Source: Desulfuromonadales bacterium (GTDB lineage Bacteria; Desulfobacterota; Desulfuromonadia; Geobacterales; Pseudopelobacteraceae). From it: a DNA stretch of 13,938 bases. The stretch spans positions 1 through 13,938 of the forward strand of contig JAATGX010000295.1 of NCBI GenBank assembly GCA_015688915.1, in the 5' to 3' direction. Of this stretch, positions 1-6,442 are shown one piece after another; the first letter of the stretch is position 1; each line of letters starts with the position of its first letter. Below the pieces are notes generated by a model. That model did no database searches and had not been told where the DNA came from. It saw only the letters and a program-made list of their open reading frames with translations. A program made the position numbers and the translations under genes.

Positions 1-39
1 GACCCGTTGTGGACGCGCTGTTTAAAAGGTTACAATGTA

Positions 40-573
40 CTAGTTTTCTTCGCCGCGTATCCCCTGGTGGACATCGGTTTGTGTCGCGCCCGCCGTTTCG
101 AGGATGCTCTTGGCCTGGGCCGCCTGGCTCGCCGTGCCGTGGGCAATGACCAGGTATTTGTTCGATTTGATCGCCGTTTCATACTGCATGATGCTGTCCT
201 GGGGAATGCCGATGCTGTACAGCGCCGCGGCCAGGGCGCTCAGTCCGCCGACCACCACGGCGCCTTCCAGCGCCCCCACGATCCAACCCACGAGCGGGCC
301 GAACACGACGAGCGGGCCCATGCCCGGGATGACGAACAGGGCCGACCCGAACAAGAGCCCCCAGAAGCCGCCCCAGAAGGCCCCTTGCTTGCCCCAGAAC
401 AACATGCGGTCGCCGGCGTTGTAGTAGCCGACGACGTGCTCCTCGGGGTGATAGTCCTTGCCCACGATGGACAGTTTCGTCATGTCGAATCCCGCCTGCT
501 GCAACTCTTTGATGCTCGTTTCCGCCTCGGTGTGGGAGTTGAATACCCCGACTGCCGCGTTATGCTCGGACAT
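40..573 (-). CDS. GSP17M/YflT-like general stress protein with glycine-rich membrane segments
   Basis: This is a 177-residue protein. The N-terminal part (about residues 5-45) resembles the GSP17M/YflT stress-protein fold: a beta strand 'AAVGVFNSHTEAE', a helix, then 'MTKLSIVGKD'. Residues 62-120 are very rich in Gly, Ala, Trp and Val and should form two membrane-spanning or membrane-inserting segments. The C-terminal part (about 128-165) again looks like an alpha/beta module ('YLVIAHGTASQAAQAKSIL'). The frame stays open upstream to 621, but I chose the ATG at 573 because AAGGAG lies 7 bases before it and the extra 16 residues look non-coding. The stop is TAG. The gene stands alone, 222 bp after yihY, with the 52-bp dyad element between them. 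Its exact role is unknown; family members are induced by general or heat stress. Only 39 bases lie downstream in the window and I see no terminator there. Confidence 0.85.
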   Translation of the reverse strand: MSEHNAAVGVFNSHTEAETSIKELQQAGFDMTKLSIVGKDYHPEEHVVGYYNAGDRMLFWGKQGAFWGGFWGLLFGSALFVIPGMGPLVVFGPLVGWIVGALEGAVVVGGLSALAAALYSIGIPQDSIMQYETAIKSNKYLVIAHGTASQAAQAKSILETAGATQTDVHQGIRGEEN

Positions 574-580
574 GGTTTTT

Positions 581-586
581 CTCCTT
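581..586 (-). promoter_or_regulatory. Shine-Dalgarno AAGGAG deciding the 573 start
   Basis: The minus strand reads AAGGAG, then 7 bases, then ATG at 573. This favours 573 over the upstream in-frame ATG at 621. Confidence 0.7.
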
Positions 587-711
587 ACGGTTTTGATTTC
601 ATGATCCGATGCCTCTCGCAACTAACGAGCCAGAGAAGATGTACGGGTAGCGGGAGCGCAAACGATCAGATTATGCAGGGGAAAATGTTGCCTGGGGGTG
701 CGTGGTGGGGA

Positions 712-763
712 GGAATCCGTCAGCGGAATCCGTCATGTTTGACATAACCGCCAGATATGGCGG
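712..763. repeat. 52-bp dyad element, copy 1
   Basis: This 52-bp stretch matches 7141-7192 at 45 of 52 positions in the same orientation. It begins with a direct repeat GGAATCCGTCA (712-722 and 725-735, 13-bp period). Next comes a dyad GTCA-TGTT-TGAC (732-743), and it ends with CCGCCA-GATA-TGGCGG (748-763). Read on the minus strand it starts 32 bases after the yihY stop codon, and it lies about 140 bases upstream of the stress-protein start at 573. It could act as a 3'-end hairpin for yihY, as an operator for the next gene, or be a dispersed genomic repeat. The rest of the gap 574-795 shows no convincing promoter. Confidence 0.75.
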
Positions 764-795
764 ACCAGGGCGGGCGACAGTGGGATCACCTGCCG

Positions 796-1728
796 TCACA
801 ATCGGGGAGAGACGGGATGGCGTTTTGCGGTATCGTCGTGTCCCGCATCAGGAGGGTCCTCCCCGGCCAATTCACCCGGTTCATGCTCAAGCTCCGCAAT
901 GACCTGGGCGCCCAGCAGCAGGATGAGCGCCACCACCTCTATGCTGAGCAGGGCTACCACCGTTATGGTGAGGGAACCGTAAATGACATTTACCGTGGAT
1001 ACGGACGCGTAATACCAGACCAGCACCCGGCGCGTGATCTCCCACAACACCGCCGCGGTCAAGCCGCCGATGAGCGCGTGCCTGAACCTGACCCGCACCA
1101 CGCGCATCACCAGGTAAATGGAGGTAAACATCAGCACCTCTCCGGCTATCCCCAGGATATACAGCGCCGCGCCGGTGGCGCCTCCCAGGTCCAGGCTCCA
1201 GCCGAACATGGTCAGGCGGCTGCTTTCCAGCGTTTCGATCACGCCGACAATGCACGACACCAGCACGATGCCCAGCCCCATCAAAAAGATGTACCCATAG
1301 GGAATGATCGCGGACATGAGAAAGCTGCGCCGTTGCACCTTGACCCGCTGGAGAAAAATCACCGACATGGCGTTTTCAAGCATGGAAAAGGCCGTGGAAC
1401 TGAAAAACAGCATGCCGAGAAAGCCGATGATGCCGACCACCTTGCGGTGTTCGAGGAATTCCCGCGCCTGTTCGGTCAGCGTTGCCGCATAGCCGGGGAT
1501 GACCATTTCCAGATACGTCGACAACGTGAGAATCAACTGCTTCTCTTCGATGAATTGCGTCAGCACGATCAAGGCGATGATCGACAGGGGCACGATTGAC
1601 AGCAAGGTGTAATAGGCGACGGCGCCGGACAGCAGCAGCACCTGGTTGCGTATGAAGCCATGCGCCACCCGTTGCAGGAAGCCGAAGAGACGGCCCATCA
1701 TCTGATATGTGGTTTGCCGTTTGTTCAT
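796..1728 (-). CDS. YihY/BrkB family inner-membrane protein
   Basis: This 310-residue protein matches the YihY/virulence-factor BrkB family in length and layout. Around six hydrophobic membrane segments are visible, near residues 31-59, 97-120, 136-166, 182-208, 216-238 and 248-278. Family-typical stretches include 'LLSGAVAYYTLLSIVPL' in the first helix and 'WEITRRVLVWYY' followed by 'VNVIYGSL' near the end. The N-terminus ('GRLFGFLQRV') is basic and the last 30 residues are a charged cytoplasmic-type tail. The family was once annotated as ribonuclease BN in error and its transport role is not settled. The start ATG at 1728 has only a weak ribosome site (GAGAC). The gene follows the two kinases but is separated from them by 202 bp carrying a large inverted repeat, so it is probably expressed on its own. 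Confidence 0.93.
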   Translation of the reverse strand: MNKRQTTYQMMGRLFGFLQRVAHGFIRNQVLLLSGAVAYYTLLSIVPLSIIALIVLTQFIEEKQLILTLSTYLEMVIPGYAATLTEQAREFLEHRKVVGIIGFLGMLFFSSTAFSMLENAMSVIFLQRVKVQRRSFLMSAIIPYGYIFLMGLGIVLVSCIVGVIETLESSRLTMFGWSLDLGGATGAALYILGIAGEVLMFTSIYLVMRVVRVRFRHALIGGLTAAVLWEITRRVLVWYYASVSTVNVIYGSLTITVVALLSIEVVALILLLGAQVIAELEHEPGELAGEDPPDAGHDDTAKRHPVSPRL

Positions 1729-1760
1729 GGTTGATGGTCTCGCAAATTCTCGGAAACAGT

Positions 1761-1866
1761 CCCCTCCCCCCTTGCGGGGGAGGGTCAGGGTGGGGGGGAC
1801 GTTGCCAACATTTCAGATGGTTGCAGCCTCACCCACCCCCTGACCCCCTCCCGTCAAGGGAGGGGG
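1761..1866. repeat. REP/BIME-like GC-rich inverted repeat
   Basis: Two arms of about 45 bases (1761-1805 and 1819-1866) are imperfect reverse complements of each other around a short AT-richer centre. Each arm also holds its own smaller hairpin (CCCTCC...GGGAGGG) followed by a GTCAGGG(T/G)-GGG tract. This nested layout is typical of dispersed REP/BIME-type intergenic repeats. It fills most of the 202-bp gap between the short kinase gene and yihY. A folded transcript could stop or slow transcription from either side, but no T-run follows, so it is not called a terminator. Confidence 0.75.
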
Positions 1867-1930
1867 AAAAGACTTTTTGCGAATGCATCATGGTTGGACC
1901 GGAAATTTCCGCTGTAGGTGTTGTGTCGAT

Positions 1931-2800
1931 TTACTCCAGGGTGAAGTAGAACGTGGCTCCCTCGCCCGGCCTGCTCTTGGCCCAGACCCGCCCGCCGTGG
2001 CGCCTGACGATCTTTTCCACTGTGGCGAGGCCGATGCCGTTCCCCTCGACCTCCGTTCCCGGGAGCCGTTGGAAGGGAGTGAACAGCGTTCCCGCATGCG
2101 CCATGTCGAAGCCCGGTCCGTTGTCCCGGACAAAACAGGCGTGCGTTCCCTCGACCGCGGCCACGCCGAATTCGATGACCGTCCCCTCCCGGTTTCCGGT
2201 AAATTTCCAGGCGTTGCCGATGAGATTGTCCAGGACCACCCTCAGCAGGGCTTCATCGCCGTCGACCGCCACCCCTTTGGCGATCCGGAACGCGACCCGT
2301 CGCGCCGGTTCCGCGACGTTCAGTTCCAGGGCAATTTCCTCAGCCATGCCGCTCAGCCCGACCTTGACCCGGCGCATTGCAGCGCGTGTGACCCGGGAAA
2401 AGTCGAGCAGGGTGTTGATGAGCCGATTCATGCGCAACGTGGCTTCATAGACATCCTGGACGTATCGCCTGCATTGCAGGTCGAGTTTATCACCGCACAG
2501 TTCGCTGATCAACTGGCTGGTGGCGTTGATCACCGTCAGGGGTTTGCGCAGGTCGTGGGAGACGCTGTAGTTGAACGCGTCCAGCTCGACGTTGGCCGAC
2601 TCCAGCTCGTCCCTGGCCCGGCGCAGTTCCACGTTCTGCATCTCCAGCTCGATCTGGTGGATCTGCAGTTCGTGGAGGAGCCGCTGCGTCTCGTCGCCGG
2701 TCCGGGGAAAGTCCGCTTCGGGCGCTTTCGCTTTCAACTGCTTCTCCGCGCGGCGGCGCAAGTCGTCTGCTCCGGCCGGCGGACCCTTTGTCGTTTTCAT
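1931..2800 (-). CDS. Soluble sensor histidine kinase without PAS domain
   Basis: This is a 289-residue cytoplasmic histidine kinase with no signal peptide or membrane segment. Residues 38-75 form a charged helix ('HELQIHQIELEMQN', 'RRARDELE') likely to be a coiled coil. HisKA follows, with the H-box 'SVSHDLRKPL' and phosphoacceptor His82. The ATPase domain shows the N-box 'DNLIGNAWKF' (Asn192/Asn196), the G1-box 'DNGPGFD' (Asp226) and the G2-box 'GNGIGLAT' (253-260), so all catalytic motifs are present. The H-box context is of the phytochrome-like kinase type. The first 75 residues are paralogous to those of the kinase just upstream, but here the helix leads straight into HisKA, so there is no obvious input domain. 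The start ATG at 2800 overlaps the upstream TGA stop (ATGA), implying translational coupling. No DNA-binding response regulator is encoded nearby. Confidence 0.92.
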   Translation of the reverse strand: MKTTKGPPAGADDLRRRAEKQLKAKAPEADFPRTGDETQRLLHELQIHQIELEMQNVELRRARDELESANVELDAFNYSVSHDLRKPLTVINATSQLISELCGDKLDLQCRRYVQDVYEATLRMNRLINTLLDFSRVTRAAMRRVKVGLSGMAEEIALELNVAEPARRVAFRIAKGVAVDGDEALLRVVLDNLIGNAWKFTGNREGTVIEFGVAAVEGTHACFVRDNGPGFDMAHAGTLFTPFQRLPGTEVEGNGIGLATVEKIVRRHGGRVWAKSRPGEGATFYFTLE

Positions 2801-4560
2801 TGTTTGCCCCTGGCGTACAGAGACTTCAAGGCGTGCTTCCGCCCCTCGATCTCTATGCAGGTGCCATCGAGCATCTCCCTGACCTTTATCTTCAAGTCCA
2901 GGGGCGAAAAGGGTTTCATGATGATGTCCGTTCCCATCTCAAGGGCCTTTTCACCCAGGATATCGGCGGTGTAACCGCTCATGAAAAGGACCCGCACCTC
3001 GGGGCAGACCCGTCTGATCTCGTCACAGGCATCCTTGCCGTTCATGTTCGGCATGAGAACGTCGAAGAGCAGGAGCCGGACCGCATCCCGGTGCGCCATG
3101 AATTTTACCACCGCATCCGCTCCGTCTTTCGCCGTGATTACCTGGTAGCCGAAGCTTGACAGTATCTTCGCGGCGATACTACGCACCGCCTCGTCATCCT
3201 CGGCCAGCAGGATCGTTTCCGTCCCCCCTTCCGAAGAAGGGTGCGGGGAAACCCTTGCTTCCGGGGTGTGGGCGGTATCGGTCAACGGCAGGTATATCCT
3301 GAACGTGGTCCCCTTGGCGGGTTCGCTGCGGACATCGATATGGCCATTGTGCTGACTGATGATGCCGTACACGATCGAAAGGCCGAGCCCCACGCCCTTC
3401 CCGAGATTTCTGGTGGTAAAGAACGGGTCGAATATTTTCAGGGCCGTTTCCCGGTCCATGCCGGTGCCGGTATCGGTTACCGAAATACGGGCGTAGTTCC
3501 CGGATGTGCCGAAACCGTGGAGCCTGATGAATTCCGGGTCCATGGCAAAGGCTTCCGTGAATATCGACAATCTGCCGCCGTCTGGCATGGCATGGCGGGC
3601 ATTGGTGGCAAGGTTGATCACCACCTCCTCCAGCAGTCCCCTGTCGGCGGCCACCGTCAGGGTTTCCGTGGTGCAGGCTGTTGCGAACCGGATATCCTCG
3701 CCGATGACCCGTCCCAGGAACGTCTCCACGTGACGGATGAGCTCGTTGACATCCACCGGCAGCAGTTCGATGGGCTGCTGACGGCTGACGTTGAGCAGAC
3801 GGCCGGTCAAATCAGCCCCCTTGTCCGCCATTGCTATGATCTGGTCCAGGTTGTCCTGAAGGGGGTCGCCCTCTTTCAGATTCATTTTGGAAATCGCCCC
3901 ATACCCCACGATCACATTGAGGATGTTATTGAAATCGTGGGCGATCCCCCCGGCCAGGAGACTGACCGTCTCCATCTTCCGCGTTTGCAGAAGGTGCGCC
4001 TCCAGGCGCTTGCGCGCGGTAATGTCGATCAGGGCGAGGCGGAACTCCTGCTCCGAAGCCGTGGCCATGCCTTCGATCTGCACGATGACCGGTTGATGTC
4101 CCTTGTTCAGGAGCGTCACCTCACACGATTCCCTGATCCGGCTGGCAAGGACCGAATCGAGGAAGCCGGTGAAGGTGGGCCGATCCGCGGCGGCAACGAA
4201 CAGCCCGAAGCGCCGGCCGATCAACAGGGAGCGCACACCCCCCAGGAGGCAGGCGCCGGCAAGGTTCACGGCACTGATGACCCCGTTGCGGTCAAGGGTG
4301 ACGAAGCCGGCCGGGGCAAAATCATAGAGGTCGGTGTACTTTTCCAACGCCGCCTCCAGCTCGTCCCTGGCCCGGCGGAGCTCTGCATTCTGCATCTCCA
4401 GCTCGATCCGGTGCACCTCAAGTTCATGGACGAGCCTCTGCGCCTCTTCCACGGTCAGAAGTGCACCGGGTTTCGCTGTTTTCGCCCCCAGCCGCTCTTC
4501 GGCATGCTGGCGCAGTTCGGTTGCCCCAGTCGGCAGGCTCTTGTTATGGTCTGTTCCCAT
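2797..4560 (-). CDS. PAS-HisKA-HATPase-REC hybrid histidine kinase
   Basis: Positions here count from the ATG at 4575 (592 residues). Residues 43-78 are a charged coiled-coil-like helix shared with the next kinase. A PAS domain covers about 79-188 ('LYDFAPAGFVTLDRNG' through 'LIDITARKR'). HisKA has 'GGIAHDFNNIL' with His213. The ATPase domain has the N-box 'NLATNARHAM' (Asn321), the G1-box 'DTGTGM' (Asp368) and the G2-box 'GVGLGLS'. After a linker (431-453) a receiver domain has acidic residues 459-461, phosphoacceptor Asp505, Ser533 and Lys554 ('MKPF'). There are no membrane segments, so it senses an internal signal. I prefer the ATG at 4560 (587 residues) because AGGAT lies 5 bases upstream of it; the ATG at 4575 has no ribosome site. 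There is no HPt domain and no DNA-binding output, so the phosphate acceptor beyond the receiver is unknown. It lies 88 bp after the BON gene. Confidence 0.93.
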   Translation of the reverse strand: MGTDHNKSLPTGATELRQHAEERLGAKTAKPGALLTVEEAQRLVHELEVHRIELEMQNAELRRARDELEAALEKYTDLYDFAPAGFVTLDRNGVISAVNLAGACLLGGVRSLLIGRRFGLFVAAADRPTFTGFLDSVLASRIRESCEVTLLNKGHQPVIVQIEGMATASEQEFRLALIDITARKRLEAHLLQTRKMETVSLLAGGIAHDFNNILNVIVGYGAISKMNLKEGDPLQDNLDQIIAMADKGADLTGRLLNVSRQQPIELLPVDVNELIRHVETFLGRVIGEDIRFATACTTETLTVAADRGLLEEVVINLATNARHAMPDGGRLSIFTEAFAMDPEFIRLHGFGTSGNYARISVTDTGTGMDRETALKIFDPFFTTRNLGKGVGLGLSIVYGIISQHNGHIDVRSEPAKGTTFRIYLPLTDTAHTPEARVSPHPSSEGGTETILLAEDDEAVRSIAAKILSSFGYQVITAKDGADAVVKFMAHRDAVRLLLFDVLMPNMNGKDACDEIRRVCPEVRVLFMSGYTADILGEKALEMGTDIIMKPFSPLDLKIKVREMLDGTCIEIEGRKHALKSLYARGKQ

Positions 4561-4607
4561 TGCGATCCTGCCCATTGGAGTAGTTCATGCCCCTGTATCA
4601 CCATGCC

Positions 4608-4648
4608 CCGGCAGTGATCAGACCGGCTCGTTGGCTGCGGACTGCCGG
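4608..4648 (-). other. Inverted repeat directly after the BON gene stop
   Basis: CCGGCAGT (4608-4615) and ACTGCCGG (4641-4648) are perfect reverse complements separated by 25 bases, touching the stop codon of the BON gene. An 8-bp GC-rich stem could form at the 3' end of that message, but no T-run follows. It may reduce read-through into the kinase genes or stabilise the upstream transcript. It is weak evidence for a terminator. Confidence 0.35.
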
Positions 4649-5407
4649 CTACTCGATGGTCATCCGGTTCCTGACACGCTTCACGCCGTCTATATCGGCA
4701 ACGAGCTTGGTGACCAGGGCCTTTTCGGCCGCATTCCTGGCTTTGCCGCCCACCGTGACCACGCCGCGCTTCGTCTTGACCGTGGTGTTGATGACGCTCG
4801 TCGAGCGATGGTTCAGCAACGTCATATTTACCTGGGCGCTGATGGACGCGTCGTCGATCTTCTCGCCGATTGTCCGGGGTGCCGTTTTCGGTGACTGGGG
4901 CACGGTCATCTCGTTGTTGACATCCTTGACCCCTTCGGCATCCCTGGCGTATTCGGTCGTCAATTCCTTTTGCGCCTGGCTGGCAGCCTCGCCCCGCAGG
5001 GTTACGATGCCGTCTTTGACGTCAACCTCGGTTGTGGTGGCGTTCACGCTGCGATGAAACAGGAGCGCGACCCTCACCTTGTCGCGGAGCCACGCATCCG
5101 AGTTGGCGGTGGGAGCGGCGCCCTTGATTTCCAGCCGGTTGTCCACACTCCTGACGCCGGGGAGGCCCACCACGGTCTCCTGGGCCAGGGATTTATGGAA
5201 ATTTTCGGAGACGACCCCGGTCAGGGTGACGGCGCCGCCTTTGGACTGGATTTTGATGTCATCAGCCTGAAGGTAGGTTTTGAACACATACGATTGCCTG
5301 GCGGACACTTCGATGCGGCTGTCCATGTTCTCCGCGCGGGCAGGCGCGCCAAAGGCCAGCAAAGCCGCCGCTGCCGCCAGTATGGATAGAGAATAGAGTG
5401 CTTTCAT
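4649..5407 (-). CDS. Secreted triple-BON-domain protein (OsmY-like)
   Basis: This 252-residue protein has a clear signal peptide (about 1-25, 'LLAFGAPARA' before the likely cleavage site), so it should act in the periplasm. Three BON domains fill the rest, at about 28-95, 104-169 and 185-252. Each shows the family pattern: a helix, a strand with a conserved Gly turn ('GGAVTLTGVV', 'DGIVTLRGEA', 'RGVVTVGGKA'), then 'GV.(S/D/R)V.N.(L/M)' (84-92, 159-167, 241-249). BON proteins such as OsmY are linked to osmotic and envelope stress and may bind phospholipid or misfolded protein. OsmY has two BON domains, so three is one more than that model. The ribosome site AAGGGGG lies 7 bases before the ATG. 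It starts 21 bp after the Spy-like gene and surely shares its transcript. Its leader is nearly the same as that of the upstream protein (17 of the first 22 residues). Confidence 0.9.
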   Translation of the reverse strand: MKALYSLSILAAAAALLAFGAPARAENMDSRIEVSARQSYVFKTYLQADDIKIQSKGGAVTLTGVVSENFHKSLAQETVVGLPGVRSVDNRLEIKGAAPTANSDAWLRDKVRVALLFHRSVNATTTEVDVKDGIVTLRGEAASQAQKELTTEYARDAEGVKDVNNEMTVPQSPKTAPRTIGEKIDDASISAQVNMTLLNHRSTSVINTTVKTKRGVVTVGGKARNAAEKALVTKLVADIDGVKRVRNRMTIE

Positions 5408-5428
5408 GGCTCGTCCCCCTTTCAGTGA

Positions 5429-5929
5429 TTACGGTTTTTTCTCACAAGGCTTCATGGACATCATCTTCTTCATTTCCCTGAACTGCTCGTCAGTCACAAT
5501 GGACCGTATTTCTTTTATGGATTTCACCAGTTCCAGATGATGCGCCATCAGTATCCCGGCAATCTTTCTAACCGCGGCGTTGGCCTTCTCAAGGTCGAAA
5601 TCCTTCACTTCCATGACTTCCATGAGTTCGATCTCCGCAATCGTCACATCAGCCTTGAACCGGACCTGCTTTTTTTGCAGTTCGCTGTGCACAGGCCTTA
5701 TTTTCAGCATCTGGGCATCGGTAAACCCGATCCTGTCAGCATGTGCGATGCACATGCCCGTCATGTCGCCCATGGTGTCCATGGTGCCTGTTCCCGCCAT
5801 CTGCCCATGTGCTTCCTGATGTTCCTTCATGGGCATATCCTTCATCTCCGAAAAAGCGGGCATCGGTGCGCCGAACGTCAGCAGAGCTACTGCCGCCGCC
5901 AGCAGGGACAGCGAAGAGAGTGTTTTCAT
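5429..5929 (-). CDS. Spy/CpxP-like periplasmic protein with Met/His-rich N-terminus
   Basis: This 166-residue exported protein has a signal peptide at about 1-27 (ending 'PMPAFS'). Residues 29-60 are unusually rich in Met, with His and one Cys ('MKDMPMKEH', 'MGDMTGMC'), which suggests metal binding, perhaps copper. The rest is helical and holds two LTxxQ-like motifs, 'FTDAQ' (69-73) and 'VTDEQ' (145-149), the hallmark of the Spy/CpxP/CnrX heavy-metal-sensor superfamily. These proteins are periplasmic chaperones or metal-responsive sensors. The frame is open back to 6043, but the ATG at 5929 has AAGGAG 8 bases upstream and begins a proper signal peptide, so I use it. The BON gene starts 21 bp after its stop. 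The leader and ribosome region closely match those of the BON gene although the mature proteins are unrelated. Confidence 0.85.
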   Translation of the reverse strand: MKTLSSLSLLAAAVALLTFGAPMPAFSEMKDMPMKEHQEAHGQMAGTGTMDTMGDMTGMCIAHADRIGFTDAQMLKIRPVHSELQKKQVRFKADVTIAEIELMEVMEVKDFDLEKANAAVRKIAGILMAHHLELVKSIKEIRSIVTDEQFREMKKMMSMKPCEKKP

Positions 5930-5937
5930 GGCTCGTT

Positions 5938-5943
5938 CTCCTT
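5938..5943 (-). promoter_or_regulatory. Shine-Dalgarno AAGGAG deciding the 5929 start
   Basis: AAGGAG on the minus strand sits 8 bases before the ATG at 5929. Together with the signal peptide that starts there, it rules against the longer reading from 6043. Confidence 0.7.
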
Positions 5944-5981
5944 GTAGTGGTGTTGCAGTTGTTGTGAAACACGTGTCCTCC

Positions 5982-5998
5982 GAAGGCCCCATGCCTTC
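5982..5998 (-). other. Small hairpin between two exported-protein genes
   Basis: GAAGGC (5982-5987) and GCCTTC (5993-5998) form a 6-bp stem with a 5-base loop, in the 119-bp gap between the small secreted protein and the Spy-like gene. No T-run follows, so a terminator role is doubtful. It could be a processing or stability element within one transcript. Confidence 0.3.
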
Positions 5999-6048
5999 TG
6001 GAGTCCTGCTTTGTTGCGTATTCGTGCAGCCGCTGCGAAGCAATTCCG

Positions 6049-6369
6049 TCAGGGGCGAATAATGATGGGCGGGAAAAAGATGCCGATACCCGGCGGTGCG
6101 GGCGGCTCATAGATCACCCGTGGCGGGGCATACACCCGTTCCCTGTAGTAACCGGGGTAACCGGGGCGATATTCGCGCCTGCCGGGATCATGGCCATACC
6201 CACGTCCCCTCTGGGCATAACGACCGTTGTCATGTCTTTCCACACGGTTGTGATTATCCCTGCCAAGGGCCGGCGCCACGCCCGCGCCGCCGACCATTGC
6301 GGCCACCACAAGCCCCATCATAATCTTGCCCGCTATGGATCCCAAAAACCATGTGCCGGATATTTTCAT
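6049..6369 (-). CDS. Unrecognised small secreted Gly/Arg/Tyr/Pro-rich protein
   Basis: I do not recognise this 106-residue protein. Residues 1-36 look like a long signal peptide or anchor: Lys-containing start, hydrophobic stretch 'MMGLVVAAMVGGAGV', then 'APALG'. The mature part is low-complexity: residues 37-80 are rich in Arg, Gly, Tyr, His and Asn with no Cys, and residues 81-106 are rich in Pro and Ile ('YEPPAPPGIGIFFPP'). The positive charge and tyrosines suggest an extended surface or periplasmic protein rather than an enzyme. The ATG at 6369 has GGAG 7 bases upstream and a signal-peptide start, and the stop is TGA. It lies 73 bp after the LTxxQ gene and 119 bp before the Spy-like gene, so it probably belongs to the same operon of exported stress proteins. 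Confidence 0.75.
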   Translation of the reverse strand: MKISGTWFLGSIAGKIMMGLVVAAMVGGAGVAPALGRDNHNRVERHDNGRYAQRGRGYGHDPGRREYRPGYPGYYRERVYAPPRVIYEPPAPPGIGIFFPPIIIRP

Positions 6370-6383
6370 TGCGTCGCTCCATT

Positions 6384-6400
6384 ATTGGATCGATTCCAAT
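6384..6400. promoter_or_regulatory. Inverted repeat just upstream of the small secreted protein's ribosome site
   Basis: ATTGGA (6384-6389) and TCCAAT (6395-6400) are perfect reverse complements with 5 bases between, ending within a few bases of the GGAG ribosome site of the 6369 gene. It could be an operator or an RNA hairpin affecting translation of that gene. Only the symmetry supports this. Confidence 0.35.
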
Positions 6401-6442
6401 CGCCTGTTTGGCGTCAATCTGTTCATTGTGTGAAAGCACCTG

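Noticed and set aside
670..698. Possible sigma-70 promoter (CATAAT on the minus strand) for the GSP17M-like gene
   Set aside because: No acceptable -35 hexamer lies 16-18 bases upstream; the sequence there is a C-tract.
3241..4617. 458-codon plus-strand open frame
   Set aside because: It is antisense to the hybrid kinase, whose H, N and G boxes and receiver residues are all intact on the minus strand.
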